A DNA stretch of 64,000 nt from JAHQVI01 sp963749875 (lineage in GTDB: Bacteria > Pseudomonadota > Alphaproteobacteria > Rhizobiales > Rhodomicrobiaceae): the NCBI GenBank assembly GCA_963749875.1, contig CAVVOX010000002.1:124001-188000 (forward strand), read 5' to 3'. The position numbers and the translations under genes are program-made. Positions 1-8,610 of the stretch are shown here, piece after piece (the stretch's first letter is position 1; each line of letters begins with the position of its first letter). Below the pieces are notes generated by a model. That model was given only the letters and a program-made list of their open reading frames with translations. It was not told where the DNA came from and did not search any database.

Positions 1-2
1 TC

Positions 3-461
3 TTTAACAATGCGCCGCTTGGTTGGCCTAGGGTCCAGGCCGTGTGTGACTTCGTCCATAATCACGTCACCTTCGGCTATTCTCATGCTCGTGCAACCCG
101 CACGGCTGCAGAAGGCTATGCTGAAGGACTCGGCGTATGCCGTGACTTTGCGCATCTTGCCATTGCATTCTGCCGTTGTCTGAACATTCCGGCGCGCTAT
201 TGCACCGGCTATGTGAGCGACATCGGCCTGCCGCCACCCTATGAACCGATGGATTTTGCCGCCTGGATGGAGGTCTATCTCGGTGGCGCGTGGCACGCTT
301 TCGATCCTCGCAACAATGCGCCACGTATCGGCCGCATTCTGATCGCCTATGGCCGAGACGCGGCCGACGTGCCGCTCACGCATATTTTCGGCCCGAACAT
401 CTTGACGGCTTTTCAGGTCTGGACCGAAGAAGCGCCGCCTCAAACAAACAGCGTGCTTTAG
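3..461 (+). CDS. Transglutaminase-like cysteine protease-fold protein (5' end outside window)
   Basis: C-terminal 152 residues of a transglutaminase-like domain protein; the frame is open to the window edge, so the N-terminal half is missing. The core is visible: a catalytic cysteine in EGLGVCRDFAHLAIAFCR, then a histidine in GGAWHAFDPRNN with its following aspartate, the usual Cys-His-Asp order. Family members act as amide hydrolases or peptidases; the substrate cannot be inferred. The stop codon TAG at 459-461 is also the first triplet of a palindromic repeat, so the last few residues may have been set by that insertion. Confidence 0.85.
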   Translation, partial: FNNAPLGWPRVQAVCDFVHNHVTFGYSHARATRTAAEGYAEGLGVCRDFAHLAIAFCRCLNIPARYCTGYVSDIGLPPPYEPMDFAAWMEVYLGGAWHAFDPRNNAPRIGRILIAYGRDAADVPLTHIFGPNILTAFQVWTEEAPPQTNSVL

Positions 462-592
462 CGCAACGCGCGTCCAAGCATGCCCCCGCGGAGGCGAGGA
501 TGGACGCGGGAACAATTGCGCTAAAGCTATTGGGATGGATCAACTCAACCTCGTTCAAGTGAGTCCACTTGAACGAGGTTGAGTTGATCTAG
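459..592 (-). repeat. Double-hairpin CTAG repeat, copy 1
   Basis: Reverse-oriented copy of the dispersed repeat. Module B comes first (GCGCAAC...GTTGCGC stem with an inner GCGTCCA/TGGACGC stem), then module A (a long palindrome reading GATCAACTCAACCTCGTTCA and its complement). The outer TAG supplies the stop codon of the transglutaminase-like gene; the other end is GATCTAG. Confidence 0.9.
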
Positions 593-619
593 ACATTCGC
601 CGACCGGGCGTTCATGAAA

Positions 620-645
620 AAGCCGCCCCGGGCAGGAGGCGGCTT
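620..645 (-). terminator. Intrinsic terminator of the cold shock gene
   Basis: Perfect 8-bp stem AAGCCGCC/GGCGGCTT around a 10-nt loop, followed on the minus strand by a T-run. It lies about 50 bp past the cold-shock stop codon. Confidence 0.8.
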
Positions 646-693
646 CGAGATGAGGCGGGCCACAAATTCGAGCCCGCTATCATTTAAGTCCAG

Positions 694-900
694 CTAAACC
701 TGGAGCGTGCTGACGCCGATTTTGCCGGTTCGAGAATCTGTCTCAGTTTCAAAACTGACCTTCTGGCCTTCAACGAGACCGCGAATCCCGGCGCGTTCAA
801 GTGCCGTTGCATGCACGAACACATCCTTGCTGCCGTCGTCCGGTGCGATAAAACCGTAACCCTTTTGGTCATTGTAGAATTTCACAGTACCGCTAGTCAT
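694..900 (-). CDS. cspA: Cold shock protein, CspA family
   Basis: 68-residue single cold-shock domain. RNP1 (KGYGFI) and RNP2 (VFVHATAL) are intact, and the length is typical for bacterial CSPs. Such proteins bind single-stranded RNA and DNA and melt RNA structure in the cytoplasm. The ATG at 900 follows a good AGGGAATTAGG ribosome-binding region. A terminator hairpin closes the unit, so it is monocistronic. The long upstream gap (to 1460) is compatible with the long 5' leader common for these genes, but no cold box was identified. A symbol beyond the family name cannot be assigned. Confidence 0.93.
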   Translation of the reverse strand: MTSGTVKFYNDQKGYGFIAPDDGSKDVFVHATALERAGIRGLVEGQKVSFETETDSRTGKIGVSTLQV

Positions 901-1460
901 CCTAATTCCCTTTTCGCTGCAAAAAATGCACTTGAGTGACCGGCATCACATAGCGGGCCGGGCAACTCGCCTTGAATCGAAGTTTGGAGAGAGTCTGAAC
1001 GTGCACCCGTTAGCGATTAGGGTGAAACGGCCTCATCGTCTGGCCAACGTCGAAGCTGTAATGTAGTCGTTAACGACTGCATTTACAAGCGGAACCTCAA
1101 ATGGATCGCGGTTCAGCCCATATTCACAAGCCCGCTACTCGTGATGAGTGAGCGGAATTTCAGCGATCTGAATTAAGCCCGGCCAGCCTCCAAAGATCAT
1201 CCCCAGACAAATCTTATGGCTTTTATTTCGAGGCCGTGCGACTGTGCGGGAAGGGCTCACTGACAAAATCATTCATTGAGACGTCGCTGAGCCGACGGGC
1301 GGCGCCGGCTTTGCCGCGTTGCATTTCGATGCCCGGTCAAACTCCGCAAGAAGCGGCTCTTTCGTTTGGATCGTTAGGCCCTTGCTGGTGACAACGCCTC
1401 TGTTGTCCCGAAACCGGGACGTTTCTGGCGAGGCGGGCCATCTCAGATTGGGATTATCAT
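901..1460. other. Intergenic region, no gene seen
   Basis: 560 bp between divergent cspA and a small conserved gene. It must hold both promoters and possibly the cspA leader. No reading frame, tRNA or convincing palindrome was found. Confidence 0.6.
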
Positions 1461-1667
1461 ATGACAGATCATAAGTTCAAAATTGGCCAGACTCTCAACT
1501 ATACGCCCCACCGCATCAATTATTCCGCCGGACCGGGCAGGTGCAAAATCGTCCGGCTGCTTTCGACGGATGACAATGATCCGAAATATCGCATCAAGTG
1601 CACGAACGAGAATTTCGACCGCGTTGTTGTCGAAAGTGAGCTGGCCTCGCCCAGCTCCAGCTTATGA
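1461..1667 (+). CDS. Small conserved alphaproteobacterial protein
   Basis: 68-residue cytoplasmic protein, MTDHKFKIGQTLNY..., with a basic N-terminus and a YRIK core. It resembles a family of small alphaproteobacterial proteins of unknown function that share the FKIGQ...KIVRLL...PKYRIK pattern (recalled from general knowledge, not searched). No signal peptide or membrane segment. No strong Shine-Dalgarno sequence precedes the ATG, but it is the only start that keeps the conserved N-terminus. Confidence 0.65.
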   Translation: MTDHKFKIGQTLNYTPHRINYSAGPGRCKIVRLLSTDDNDPKYRIKCTNENFDRVVVESELASPSSSL

Positions 1668-1796
1668 GCTGGATTGTTGAACTCAGCCTGGAAGGGAGAG
1701 ACTGGAACCTGGAGGGCAGAGAGCGAAACCGACTTTCAGCCGTTCTGACCGGGTAGATTGATGATCCGCCGGTAAGAGGATCAAAGGCGAACGCGA

Positions 1797-2582
1797 TTAG
1801 CGGTGCACGCAGATGTCGCCGTTTCTGCGATAAGGCCTGCCGCATTCCCAGCCGTCGCCTGAAGTGCTCAAATGACCATTTTTCGGGACAGACACGGGCA
1901 GGCAAGCCTCTGCTGTCGCCCGATACCCCCGCTCGCATTTCCAGCCCGGCCCATAGGATGCCTCCGAGAAATAGGCGTTCTCAGGCACTTTCACGGCAAC
2001 GCATTTTCCATCTGCCTCGCGGAATCCCCGTTCGCATTTCCAACCTGCGGCTGAATAGGCGTCCGTCAGATAGGCATTTTGGGGGACCACGATCTTTTCG
2101 CAGGAATCACCATTCCGCTCATATCCGCGATTGCACTTCCAGGCGGTCCCGTAGACGTCGTCGATGAGATAGGCATTCTTGGGAAGCGTCAGGGCAACGC
2201 ATTTTCCGTCCGTCTCCAGATAGCCGCGGTTGCAGCGCCAACCACTGCCATAAGAGCCGTCACTCAGATAGCCATTTTCGGGAACTGCAATTGCCTCACA
2301 TTGACCGCCATTTTCACTATATCCGAAATTGCATTCCCAGCCGCGCCCGTAAGATGAATTTGTCAAATAGGCGTTGTCAGGTACGACAATCGCATCGCAC
2401 GCCCCCGCCTGCTGCCTATAGCCGGTGTCGCACTCCCAACCGCCGCCATAAGGGGCCTGATGAGCATTGTCAGGAATATCCACCGGGTTTGTTTGCGCAG
2501 TCGCCGGGGCCAAACTCCACGAGATCAAGGCCGCCGTGACGACGCTCAAAAAAATGCGGCGCCCGTAGATCGCAATCGACAT
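1797..2582 (-). CDS. Secreted Cys-rich protein with seven tandem ~35-residue repeats
   Basis: 261 residues with a Sec signal peptide (basic start, hydrophobic stretch to about residue 29, APATAQ cleavage region). The rest is seven tandem units of about 35 residues with the pattern VPxNAYLxxxxYGxGWxCxRGYxxxxGxCxA. Each unit has two cysteines, one conserved Trp, and Gly-Tyr pairs, so each could close one disulfide. The last unit is shortened. The protein is probably periplasmic or extracellular, built like a beads-on-a-string adhesion or binding module. No enzyme motif is seen; function unknown. It stands alone, opposite in direction to both neighbours. Confidence 0.8.
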   Translation of the reverse strand: MSIAIYGRRIFLSVVTAALISWSLAPATAQTNPVDIPDNAHQAPYGGGWECDTGYRQQAGACDAIVVPDNAYLTNSSYGRGWECNFGYSENGGQCEAIAVPENGYLSDGSYGSGWRCNRGYLETDGKCVALTLPKNAYLIDDVYGTAWKCNRGYERNGDSCEKIVVPQNAYLTDAYSAAGWKCERGFREADGKCVAVKVPENAYFSEASYGPGWKCERGYRATAEACLPVSVPKNGHLSTSGDGWECGRPYRRNGDICVHR

Positions 2583-3003
2583 CTCGCAGATTCCTTTTTC
2601 CTGGTGCTGGAAGAGGTAAGGCCCGGCTGCAATTCAGCTCTCGATCGGTGAATCCAAATTTAGAGGCCTGTGCTCATGGATAAGGGGGCCGACCGGCTGA
2701 TGCGCAGAAGGAATGCTCGCCAAACATCCACAGACGAATGTTTCCGGCTGTACGTAAGAGAAAAATTCTCGTCTCGAAGGGCTATTTACTACAATGGGCT
2801 CAGTTCACGAGCCGTTTTTTATGTGGGATTTTGGACGGTTCGTTACAAGGCGCGGGTTTTAGAAACTGGTAATTTAGGCTCTTTTTTACTATATAAAAAC
2901 ACTGTGAGGATCGAAATCCTTCGAAACAAATGCTATTCAAGAGCGTCCACATGCGAGCCGGCGTTGATGGCAAATAGATAGATCACTATTGGAAAGGTCC
3001 GTC
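2583..3003. other. Intergenic region, no supported gene
   Basis: 421 bp, more AT-rich than its neighbours. A 103-codon plus-strand frame (2670-2981) has no recognisable features and unlikely composition and is not called. It presumably carries promoters for the divergent genes either side. Confidence 0.5.
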
Positions 3004-3255
3004 ATGCCCACGCACGGCATCTCAAAGGAAGAAGTCCAGCGTCGAGCGGCGCTCCGCGCCAAACAGGCTGAACAGCGCAGGCAGGATGCGGCCAGAGCGT
3101 TGGAAGACCTGAAAGAAGCACAGCAGGCTGAAGAAAAGAAGACTCAGCGCCTGCGAGCTCTTCGCCTTGCTCGGGAAGCAAAGGACGCTCAAGAGGCTGT
3201 TGAAGCTAAGAAAACGAAACCGCTGCGCAAGGTTAGGACTGCGCGAGGGTCCTGA
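3004..3255 (+). CDS. Small basic coiled-coil protein
   Basis: 83 residues, almost entirely charged and Ala/Gln-rich helix (Arg, Lys, Glu heptads from about residue 8 to 75), predicted to form one continuous coiled coil with a basic tail. The ATG at 3004 follows GGAAAGG at a suitable distance; an in-frame start 15 bp upstream lacks this. No homologue is recognised. Low-complexity composition makes the call uncertain, but the ribosome-binding site supports translation. Confidence 0.5.
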   Translation: MPTHGISKEEVQRRAALRAKQAEQRRQDAARALEDLKEAQQAEEKKTQRLRALRLAREAKDAQEAVEAKKTKPLRKVRTARGS

Positions 3256-3420
3256 TTGAGCGTGCAGACCGCGCACATGACGGGCCCCGCCGTCCCTTCA
3301 GACGACCCTCCGACCGCTGACTTCCGCTCTTCTCTATCACCATAATAAATCCGGCGCGAACGCCATCAGAGCGGCGGATTCTCAATCGAAATCGACGCGC
3401 CACTCTAACCGTTTGTTTTG

Positions 3421-3461
3421 GCATCGGACCGAAAAGTGGATGCCACTTTTCGGTCCGATGC
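3421..3461. repeat. Perfect palindrome (19-bp arms, 3-nt loop)
   Basis: Arms GCATCGGACCGAAAAGTGG and complement around ATG. It is followed at 3463-3466 by CTAG, which contains the stop codon of the adjacent minus-strand gene. A second repeat family, different from the double-hairpin element but placed the same way. Confidence 0.85.
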
Positions 3462-3462
3462 T

Positions 3463-3855
3463 CTAGCTCCAGTAGCCGGTATCCTTAGAGCCAATGCCTT
3501 CCCAGGCCGCATCGATCACCGTCATACGGCGCGACCAGTTCGCTTCATCCTCGCTACAGACCCGACGCGCAATCTGCATCATCTTATCGGGGCTTTGCAA
3601 TATCTGGAACAAGTGCTCGCCGATCTGTGCGACCGAAAATCTCAAAGCACCGTCGATCGGAGAGCTGGCGATGAGGTCCATTGCAGTCTTAATGCGGGTC
3701 AATGGCGGTCCTGAGCGAGCATAGGGAGCTTGCTTCAACCCTACGGAGGCGTCCGGTGCTAAGGTTTTCCTGAGCGTCACAATCTCGCCGACCAGCATGT
3801 TCAGCGCGCATTCTATTTCATCAACGGACGCATCCAAGCGGCTGTACTCGATCAT
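3463..3855 (-). CDS. Hypothetical helical protein
   Basis: 130 residues, predicted mostly helical, no signal peptide or transmembrane segment. N-terminus MIEYSRLDASVDEIECALNM is followed by a helix that could dimerise; the C-terminal half is rich in Met, Ile and Gln. No known domain is recognised. The stop codon TAG (3463-3465) is inside a CTAG next to a perfect palindrome, so the original C-terminus may differ by a few residues. Function unknown; called a gene from length and amino-acid composition. Confidence 0.45.
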   Translation of the reverse strand: MIEYSRLDASVDEIECALNMLVGEIVTLRKTLAPDASVGLKQAPYARSGPPLTRIKTAMDLIASSPIDGALRFSVAQIGEHLFQILQSPDKMMQIARRVCSEDEANWSRRMTVIDAAWEGIGSKDTGYWS

Positions 3856-3915
3856 TTCTGCCTCGATCCTATGGCATCGGAACTCCGATGCCTTTATGTG
3901 CCGTCAAGCGGCACG

Positions 3916-4042
3916 AGCGCAACGCGCGTCCAAGCATGTCCCCGCGAAGGCGGGATGGACGTGGAAACAGTTGCGCTCATCTTTTGAAATAGATCAACTT
4001 AACCTCGTCCAATTGAGTCCACTTGAACGAGGGTTGATCTAG
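3916..4042 (-). repeat. Double-hairpin CTAG repeat, copy 2
   Basis: Reverse-oriented copy: module B at 3916-3978, module A to 4042, ending GATCTAG. The module A end touches another palindrome at that CTAG. No coding sequence ends here. Confidence 0.88.
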
Positions 4043-4112
4043 TGGTTCTTGTGACTGAAACATTTGCAAATGCGGGTGCTGCACGGGGATGCAAATGTTT
4101 CAGTCGAACCAC
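4042..4112. repeat. Bulged palindrome joined to repeat copy 2
   Basis: Left arm GTGGTTC-TTGT-GACTGAAACATTTGCA and right arm TGCAAATGTTTCAGTC-GAACCAC pair over 23 positions with a 4-nt bulge and a roughly 20-nt loop. It begins exactly at the CTAG that closes the preceding repeat. Confidence 0.8.
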
Positions 4113-4726
4113 CAGCGGCAGATTGATGCCACTATTCTACAATCGTGAACGGCGGTATTGGGCTCTCCTGAGAAACGGAAGCTTCGCCAGCCCTCAGAAT
4201 CAGCCATTATTCATCGCTGCATGGACTGATTGTCCAGGTCCGCTGCGGTCATCCGCATTCGCTTCGGATCGTTTCCGACAATGATCGATCCAACCGAAGC
4301 GCCATTTAGTACCGACAACGGTACGCGGGGAGTCACCCATCCTGGTCCATCATACAGGATTTTGTGGTTGGCGCTTGACTTTCTTCCATCCAAGGCGGAT
4401 ATGAGCTTCATACGACGGCTGCCGCGTGAGCAGCGCGCACTCCTAACGTCCCGATGTCTCCAACGGCATCGCGCTTTTTCCGGTGCAAGAAACGTTACTA
4501 GCCTGTCAGGCGCATTCTCCGCCGCAAGGCTGTTCCACACAGTTCCCATTTCACGCGGGGTTCTGACGGTCCGCCACTCCGTCGGGCAATCCGGTTCGGG
4601 GGAAGGCAAGGCCGTAACCGTAACCCGCGTGGTTCCTGCGCCTTATAGCGCGGCGTTCCGCGCATCCAGTTTCATTTATGAGGCGGATGGGGACAACCCG
4701 TTCCGTCCGACTGAAAGATTTGTCTC
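4113..4726. other. Intergenic region upstream of DEAD-box helicase
   Basis: 614 bp. Frames on both strands (4211-4609 minus, 4230-4730 plus) overlap each other and show no recognisable domain, so neither is called. The region may hold a long leader for the helicase, as is usual for cold-inducible helicase genes. Confidence 0.45.
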
Positions 4727-6100
4727 TTGACACAATTCGAAGCTCTCGGCCTTTCCCCGGCTATTCTTAAGTCTGTCCAGACACTCGGTTTTGAGACGCC
4801 GACCCCTATTCAGCGCGAGGCGATCCCACTGGTGCTTGGCGGCCATGACATGATGGGGCTTGCTCAAACAGGTACTGGCAAGACAGCGGCATTCGGCCTG
4901 CCACTCATACAGAACCTTCTTGCCGAGAAGACCAAGCCTGCGCCAAAATCCGTGCGAGCGCTGATCCTTGCCCCAACACGTGAGTTGGCCAATCAGATCG
5001 CCAGCAATTTGCGCCAGTATGTCCAACGCATGCCGTTGCGGATCGAGCTGGTCGTTGGCGGCACATCGATCAATGCTCAGATTAACAAGTTGTCGCGCGG
5101 CTCCGACATTCTTGTCGCAACGCCGGGACGCCTCATCGATCTTGTCGAGCGCCGAGCGGTCTTTCTCAACACGGCGAAATTCCTGGTTCTTGACGAAGCC
5201 GACCAGATGCTGGATCTCGGCTTCATCCATACGCTGCGCCGGATCGCCAAACTTGTTGGCACACCTCGGCAGACGCTCCTGTTCTCGGCGACCATGCCGA
5301 AGCAGATCGAGGAACTCTCGCGCGCTTATCAAACGGCCCCGGTCCGCGTGGAGGTCAACCCGCCGGGACGCACCGTTGACAAGGTTCAGCAGTCTGTGCA
5401 TTTCACCGGTGATCGCAACAAGGTCGATCTGTTGAAACTATGTCTCGCTGAAGGGCCGGAAGACCTTTCTATGGTCTTTGCGCGCACCAAGCGCGGCGCC
5501 GAAAAGCTCATGAAAGCTCTTGTGCAATCCGGATTTTCAGCCGCTTCCATTCACGGCAATAAAAGCCAGAACCAGCGTGAGCACGCAATCAAGGCGTTCC
5601 GCAAGGGCGAGATTCGCGTGCTGGTGGCGACGGACGTCGCTGCCCGCGGCATCGACATTCCTGGCGTCAGCCATGTCTATAATTTCGATCTGCCGGAAGT
5701 CCCGGAAAATTACGTTCACCGGATCGGCCGGACCGCCCGCGCGGGAGCCGGCGGCAAGGCGGTCGCATTTTGCGCTCCGGACGACATGCGTCTCCTGCGC
5801 GACATTGAAAGGGCGATCGGAACGAAGATTCTGGTTAGCGGCAGCGAGCCGGTGACAGCAGACCGCACGAAACCAAGCAAAGCCCGCTCGCAAAACGGAA
5901 AAACACGGCGCAATGCCCACGCCGGCATCGGTGCTTTTTCTGCCGCTAAATCCGCTCCTGGCGACAAGGCAAAGTATCGCGACGGGCCTGACAGCGCTCC
6001 ACAAGGGGAAACGGCGCTGAAAAAGCTTGCCCGCAATACACCCAGCCGGAAGGGGGGCGGCAAATGGCCTCGTTCCAGGCAAAAGAGAGCTGCCGCTTAG
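4727..6100 (+). CDS. DEAD-box ATP-dependent RNA helicase, RhlE-like
   Basis: 457 residues. RecA-like domain 1 carries the Q motif (FETPTPIQREAIP), motif I AQTGTGKT, PTRELA, TPGR, VLDEAD and SAT; domain 2 carries ARGIDIPGV and HRIGRTARAG. A basic, Lys/Arg-rich tail of about 80 residues follows, as in RhlE proteins. It unwinds short RNA duplexes in the cytoplasm with ATP. The chosen start is TTG at 4727, which gives the normal N-terminus MTQFEALGLSP; no ATG fits. Possibly cold-regulated with the nearby cspA, but that is inference. Confidence 0.92.
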   Translation: MTQFEALGLSPAILKSVQTLGFETPTPIQREAIPLVLGGHDMMGLAQTGTGKTAAFGLPLIQNLLAEKTKPAPKSVRALILAPTRELANQIASNLRQYVQRMPLRIELVVGGTSINAQINKLSRGSDILVATPGRLIDLVERRAVFLNTAKFLVLDEADQMLDLGFIHTLRRIAKLVGTPRQTLLFSATMPKQIEELSRAYQTAPVRVEVNPPGRTVDKVQQSVHFTGDRNKVDLLKLCLAEGPEDLSMVFARTKRGAEKLMKALVQSGFSAASIHGNKSQNQREHAIKAFRKGEIRVLVATDVAARGIDIPGVSHVYNFDLPEVPENYVHRIGRTARAGAGGKAVAFCAPDDMRLLRDIERAIGTKILVSGSEPVTADRTKPSKARSQNGKTRRNAHAGIGAFSAAKSAPGDKAKYRDGPDSAPQGETALKKLARNTPSRKGGGKWPRSRQKRAAA

Positions 6101-6154
6101 GTGCGCGCATGATTCAATATCGTGCCGGAATATTTATTCGGTGCAGGTGCCCTA

Positions 6155-7325
6155 GTGTCCTGAATCAGAGGTATGCTTCATAATTTTCCGGGCTGGTTCT
6201 GAGACAGAACCTGTTGACGGCTTCAAGGATGTCGTCGGCGGTGCGAACCCATTTGAACGGCTTCGGGTCTTCGTTGCGGGCGTCGATATAGGCGAGGATC
6301 GCCTGCTCCAACTCGCGTTCGCTGCGATGGACACCGCGCTTGATCTGTCGTTCGGTGATCTCGGCGAAAAACCGCTCAACCATGTTCAGCCATGACGAGC
6401 CGGTCGGCGTGAAGTGGACGTGCCAGCGCGGCCGCCGGGCAAACCAGGCGCGGATCGCCGGGGTCTTGTGGGTGGCGTAGTTGTCCATGACGATGTGGAT
6501 GTCGAGGTCCCCGGGCACGCGGCGTTCGATCTCGGCGAGGAACCTCTTGAACTCGACCGCGCGGTGGCGCTTGTAGCATTTGCCGATGACGTCTCCGGTT
6601 GCGGCGTTCAGGGCCGCGAACAGCGAGGTCGTGCCGTGACGGACATAGTCATGCGTGCGCCGCTCCACCTGCCCGGGCCGCAACGGCAGCACCGGCTGCG
6701 CGCGGTCCAGCGCCTGAACCTGGCTCTTCTCGTCGACGCACAGCACAACCGCCCGCTCCGGCGGGTCCAGATACAGCCCCACCACGTCGCGCACCTTGTC
6801 GATGAACAGCGGATCGGTGGAGAGCTTGAACGTCTCGGTGCGGTGCGGCTGCAGGCCGAAGGCGCGCCAGATCCGTTGCACGCTCGAGGTTGAGATGCCG
6901 CTCTGCCGGGCCATCAGGCGCGAACTCCAATGCGTCGCCCCCTTGGGCGCGCTTTCCAGCGTGCGTACAATCACGGCCTCGACCTGTTCGTCGGTGATCT
7001 TGCGCGGAACGCCGGGCTTCGGCTCGTCGTACAAGCCATCCACACCGCGCGCGATGAACCGCCGCCGCCACTTGCCGGCGGTCGCCTGATCGACGCCGAG
7101 CTCCGCGGCCACCTGCTTGTTCTCGGCGCCCGTGGCGCACGCCAGCACGATGCGCGCGCGCATCGCCAGCGCCTGCGCCGTAATTCGGCGCCGCGCCAGC
7201 GCAACAAGCGCTCGCCGCTGTGCCTCGCTCAACTCGACTTCCGGTGCGCGCCGCGCCATCATCCCTCTCCCCTTATCAGCGAATCGCTCACCCCGATAAT
7301 GGCACGTATCTCTGAACCAGGACAC
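6155..7325 (-). mobile_element. IS630-family insertion sequence
   Basis: 1171 bp bounded by TA dinucleotides (6153-6154, 7326-7327). Terminal inverted repeats begin GTGTCCTG..TCAGAG.TA.G and match at 17 of 21 positions. It encodes one intact transposase. The right end has cut into an IS5-type transposase remnant. Confidence 0.93.
6165..7262 (-). CDS. IS630-family transposase
   Basis: 365 residues. An N-terminal helix-turn-helix of the Tc1/IS630 type (residues about 30-110) is followed by a DDE catalytic domain: the first Asp in VVLCVDEKSQVQALDR, the second in IHIVMDNYATHK, the Glu in SWLNMVERFFAEIT. No frameshift or internal stop, so it may be active. The start at 7262 follows GGGAGAGGG. It shares organisation with the second IS630 copy near 63 kb but is clearly a different element. 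Confidence 0.93.
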   Translation of the reverse strand: MMARRAPEVELSEAQRRALVALARRRITAQALAMRARIVLACATGAENKQVAAELGVDQATAGKWRRRFIARGVDGLYDEPKPGVPRKITDEQVEAVIVRTLESAPKGATHWSSRLMARQSGISTSSVQRIWRAFGLQPHRTETFKLSTDPLFIDKVRDVVGLYLDPPERAVVLCVDEKSQVQALDRAQPVLPLRPGQVERRTHDYVRHGTTSLFAALNAATGDVIGKCYKRHRAVEFKRFLAEIERRVPGDLDIHIVMDNYATHKTPAIRAWFARRPRWHVHFTPTGSSWLNMVERFFAEITERQIKRGVHRSERELEQAILAYIDARNEDPKPFKWVRTADDILEAVNRFCLRTSPENYEAYL

Positions 7326-7327
7326 TA

Positions 7328-7555
7328 GGATAGTTTGGTTTTATCATAGCGCGTTGCGATACGGCGGAACTGCTTCAGCTTCCCAAAGATGCGTTCGATC
7401 CGATTGCGATCCTTGTAGGTTTTGAAATCGCACACAGGTGGATCCTTGCGATTTGTCTTGGGCGGGATGACCGGTCCAATGCCCTTTAAAAGCAAGGATG
7501 AGCGGACGTCATCGCTGTCGAAGCCTTCGGCCTTATGGCGTAAGCGCACCAGCAA
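7328..7555 (-). pseudogene. IS5-family transposase remnant (C-terminal part)
   Basis: About 75 codons matching the end of IS5/IS427-type transposases: KTNRKDPPVCDFKTYKDRNR then IERIFGKLKQFRRIATRYDKT. The reading frame is broken at the IS630 junction, where a TAG is created two codons after the RYDKTKL sequence. The upstream part of the gene is absent, and the missing 3' end is not found on the far side of the IS630 copy, so a deletion accompanied or followed insertion. Confidence 0.8.
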
Positions 7556-7689
7556 ATCGTCTATGCGTGTGATCGTGTTCGGTTCACAGTCGGAGCATGG
7601 AAGAACCGCTGATCATCAAGGCGCTTCGCGACAAGCGGCCGGATCCGCGCACCGGTCTCACTTTCATTGATCCTTGTGATTGGCCCGAG

Positions 7690-8359
7690 GATCGCAATGG
7701 CTCAATCCTCCGCCAGGGATTCAGAGCTGGTCGTGATGCTGCAAGGCGGCGGCTAGAATATCTATGTCCGTCACGCCTCGACCTGTTGGTCGCAGAGCGA
7801 CAATGTCAATGCGTCCGATGATTGGGATAGCTGTAATCCGGACGAAGTCCGCCAGCCCAGCTATCCGAGGAAGGCCGTCGTGAAGCCCGCGCCTTGGGCG
7901 AGGCGCTGCGGGCGAACAGGATCCCGCTGGGCCGTGTTGTCTCGAGCCCATATTGCCCCGTGCACGTTGACACAGCGCGGCCAATCTCCCGGAAAAGAGC
8001 CTCAGCTGACGAGCGATTTGATGAACCTGCGGGTCGAGGAGCTTGTCGGCGGTCGCGCTGCGGTAGTTAGGCGCGCGCGCAATCTGTTGTCCGAACCACC
8101 CCCTGCGGGCACGAACGATTTGTTTGCGGCTCATGGCAATCTCGGACGCGCTTCGTTCAGTCTGTATTTAAGCGAGGGCGAATTTATGGTGATCGCGCCA
8201 CGCGGCAATTGGCAACTCGAAGTGATTGACACCCTATCGTTGGACGAATTGCAGAGCACGGCAGATGAATCAGACGTTAAGCTTCGGCGATCCGACGCGG
8301 CGGCGGAACCCGCCGGCTCCATCGCTGGCTGTTTACAGATCCCCTATCGGGAATTCTGA
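7690..8359 (+). pseudogene. Broken histidine-phosphatase family gene
   Basis: Pieces of one phosphoglycerate-mutase-fold protein lie in different frames. First ELVVMLQGGG, an in-frame TAG (near 7753), then NIYVRHAST with the catalytic RH motif. A frame change leads to RREARALGEALRANRIPLGR VVSSPY, and a further change to NLLSEPPPAGTNDLFAAHGN LGRASF with the second catalytic His. The order and spacing match the family, so this is a decayed gene with at least one nonsense mutation and two frameshifts rather than separate small genes. Confidence 0.75.
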
Positions 8360-8377
8360 AATATTGATATAAGAATG
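8358..8377. promoter_or_regulatory. Candidate operator upstream of dsrE2
   Basis: AT-rich GAAATATTGATATAAGAATG, close to the sequence GAAATATCTGTATATGTGAATG in front of dsrE3 (43518-43539). It lies about 230 bp before dsrE2. Proposed as a shared control site; not proven. Confidence 0.35.
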
Positions 8378-8610
8378 TTATAATGGGAAATTGCTATGCT
8401 CCGGGCCGACGATCGGTCGTTGATCTACGACAAAGTTTCGATGAGCCGGATGGGGCATCATGCCGACTTCCTCAGGGGCCAGAAGTCTGACCGAAAGCCG
8501 ATTGGGCAGGTCGGAGCGGCGCTCGCTATGTTTGGAATTGGTCCGAGATTGCTCGGTGGAACGCGCATCGCCTGAGCAGACAGGAACGTTAGCGCAATGG
8601 AGACTGTGTC

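Noticed and set aside
2670..2981. 103-codon plus-strand frame
   Set aside because: No family, odd composition, no ribosome-binding site; left as intergenic.
4211..4730. Two overlapping opposite-strand frames before the helicase
   Set aside because: Neither shows a domain or good start, and they exclude each other.
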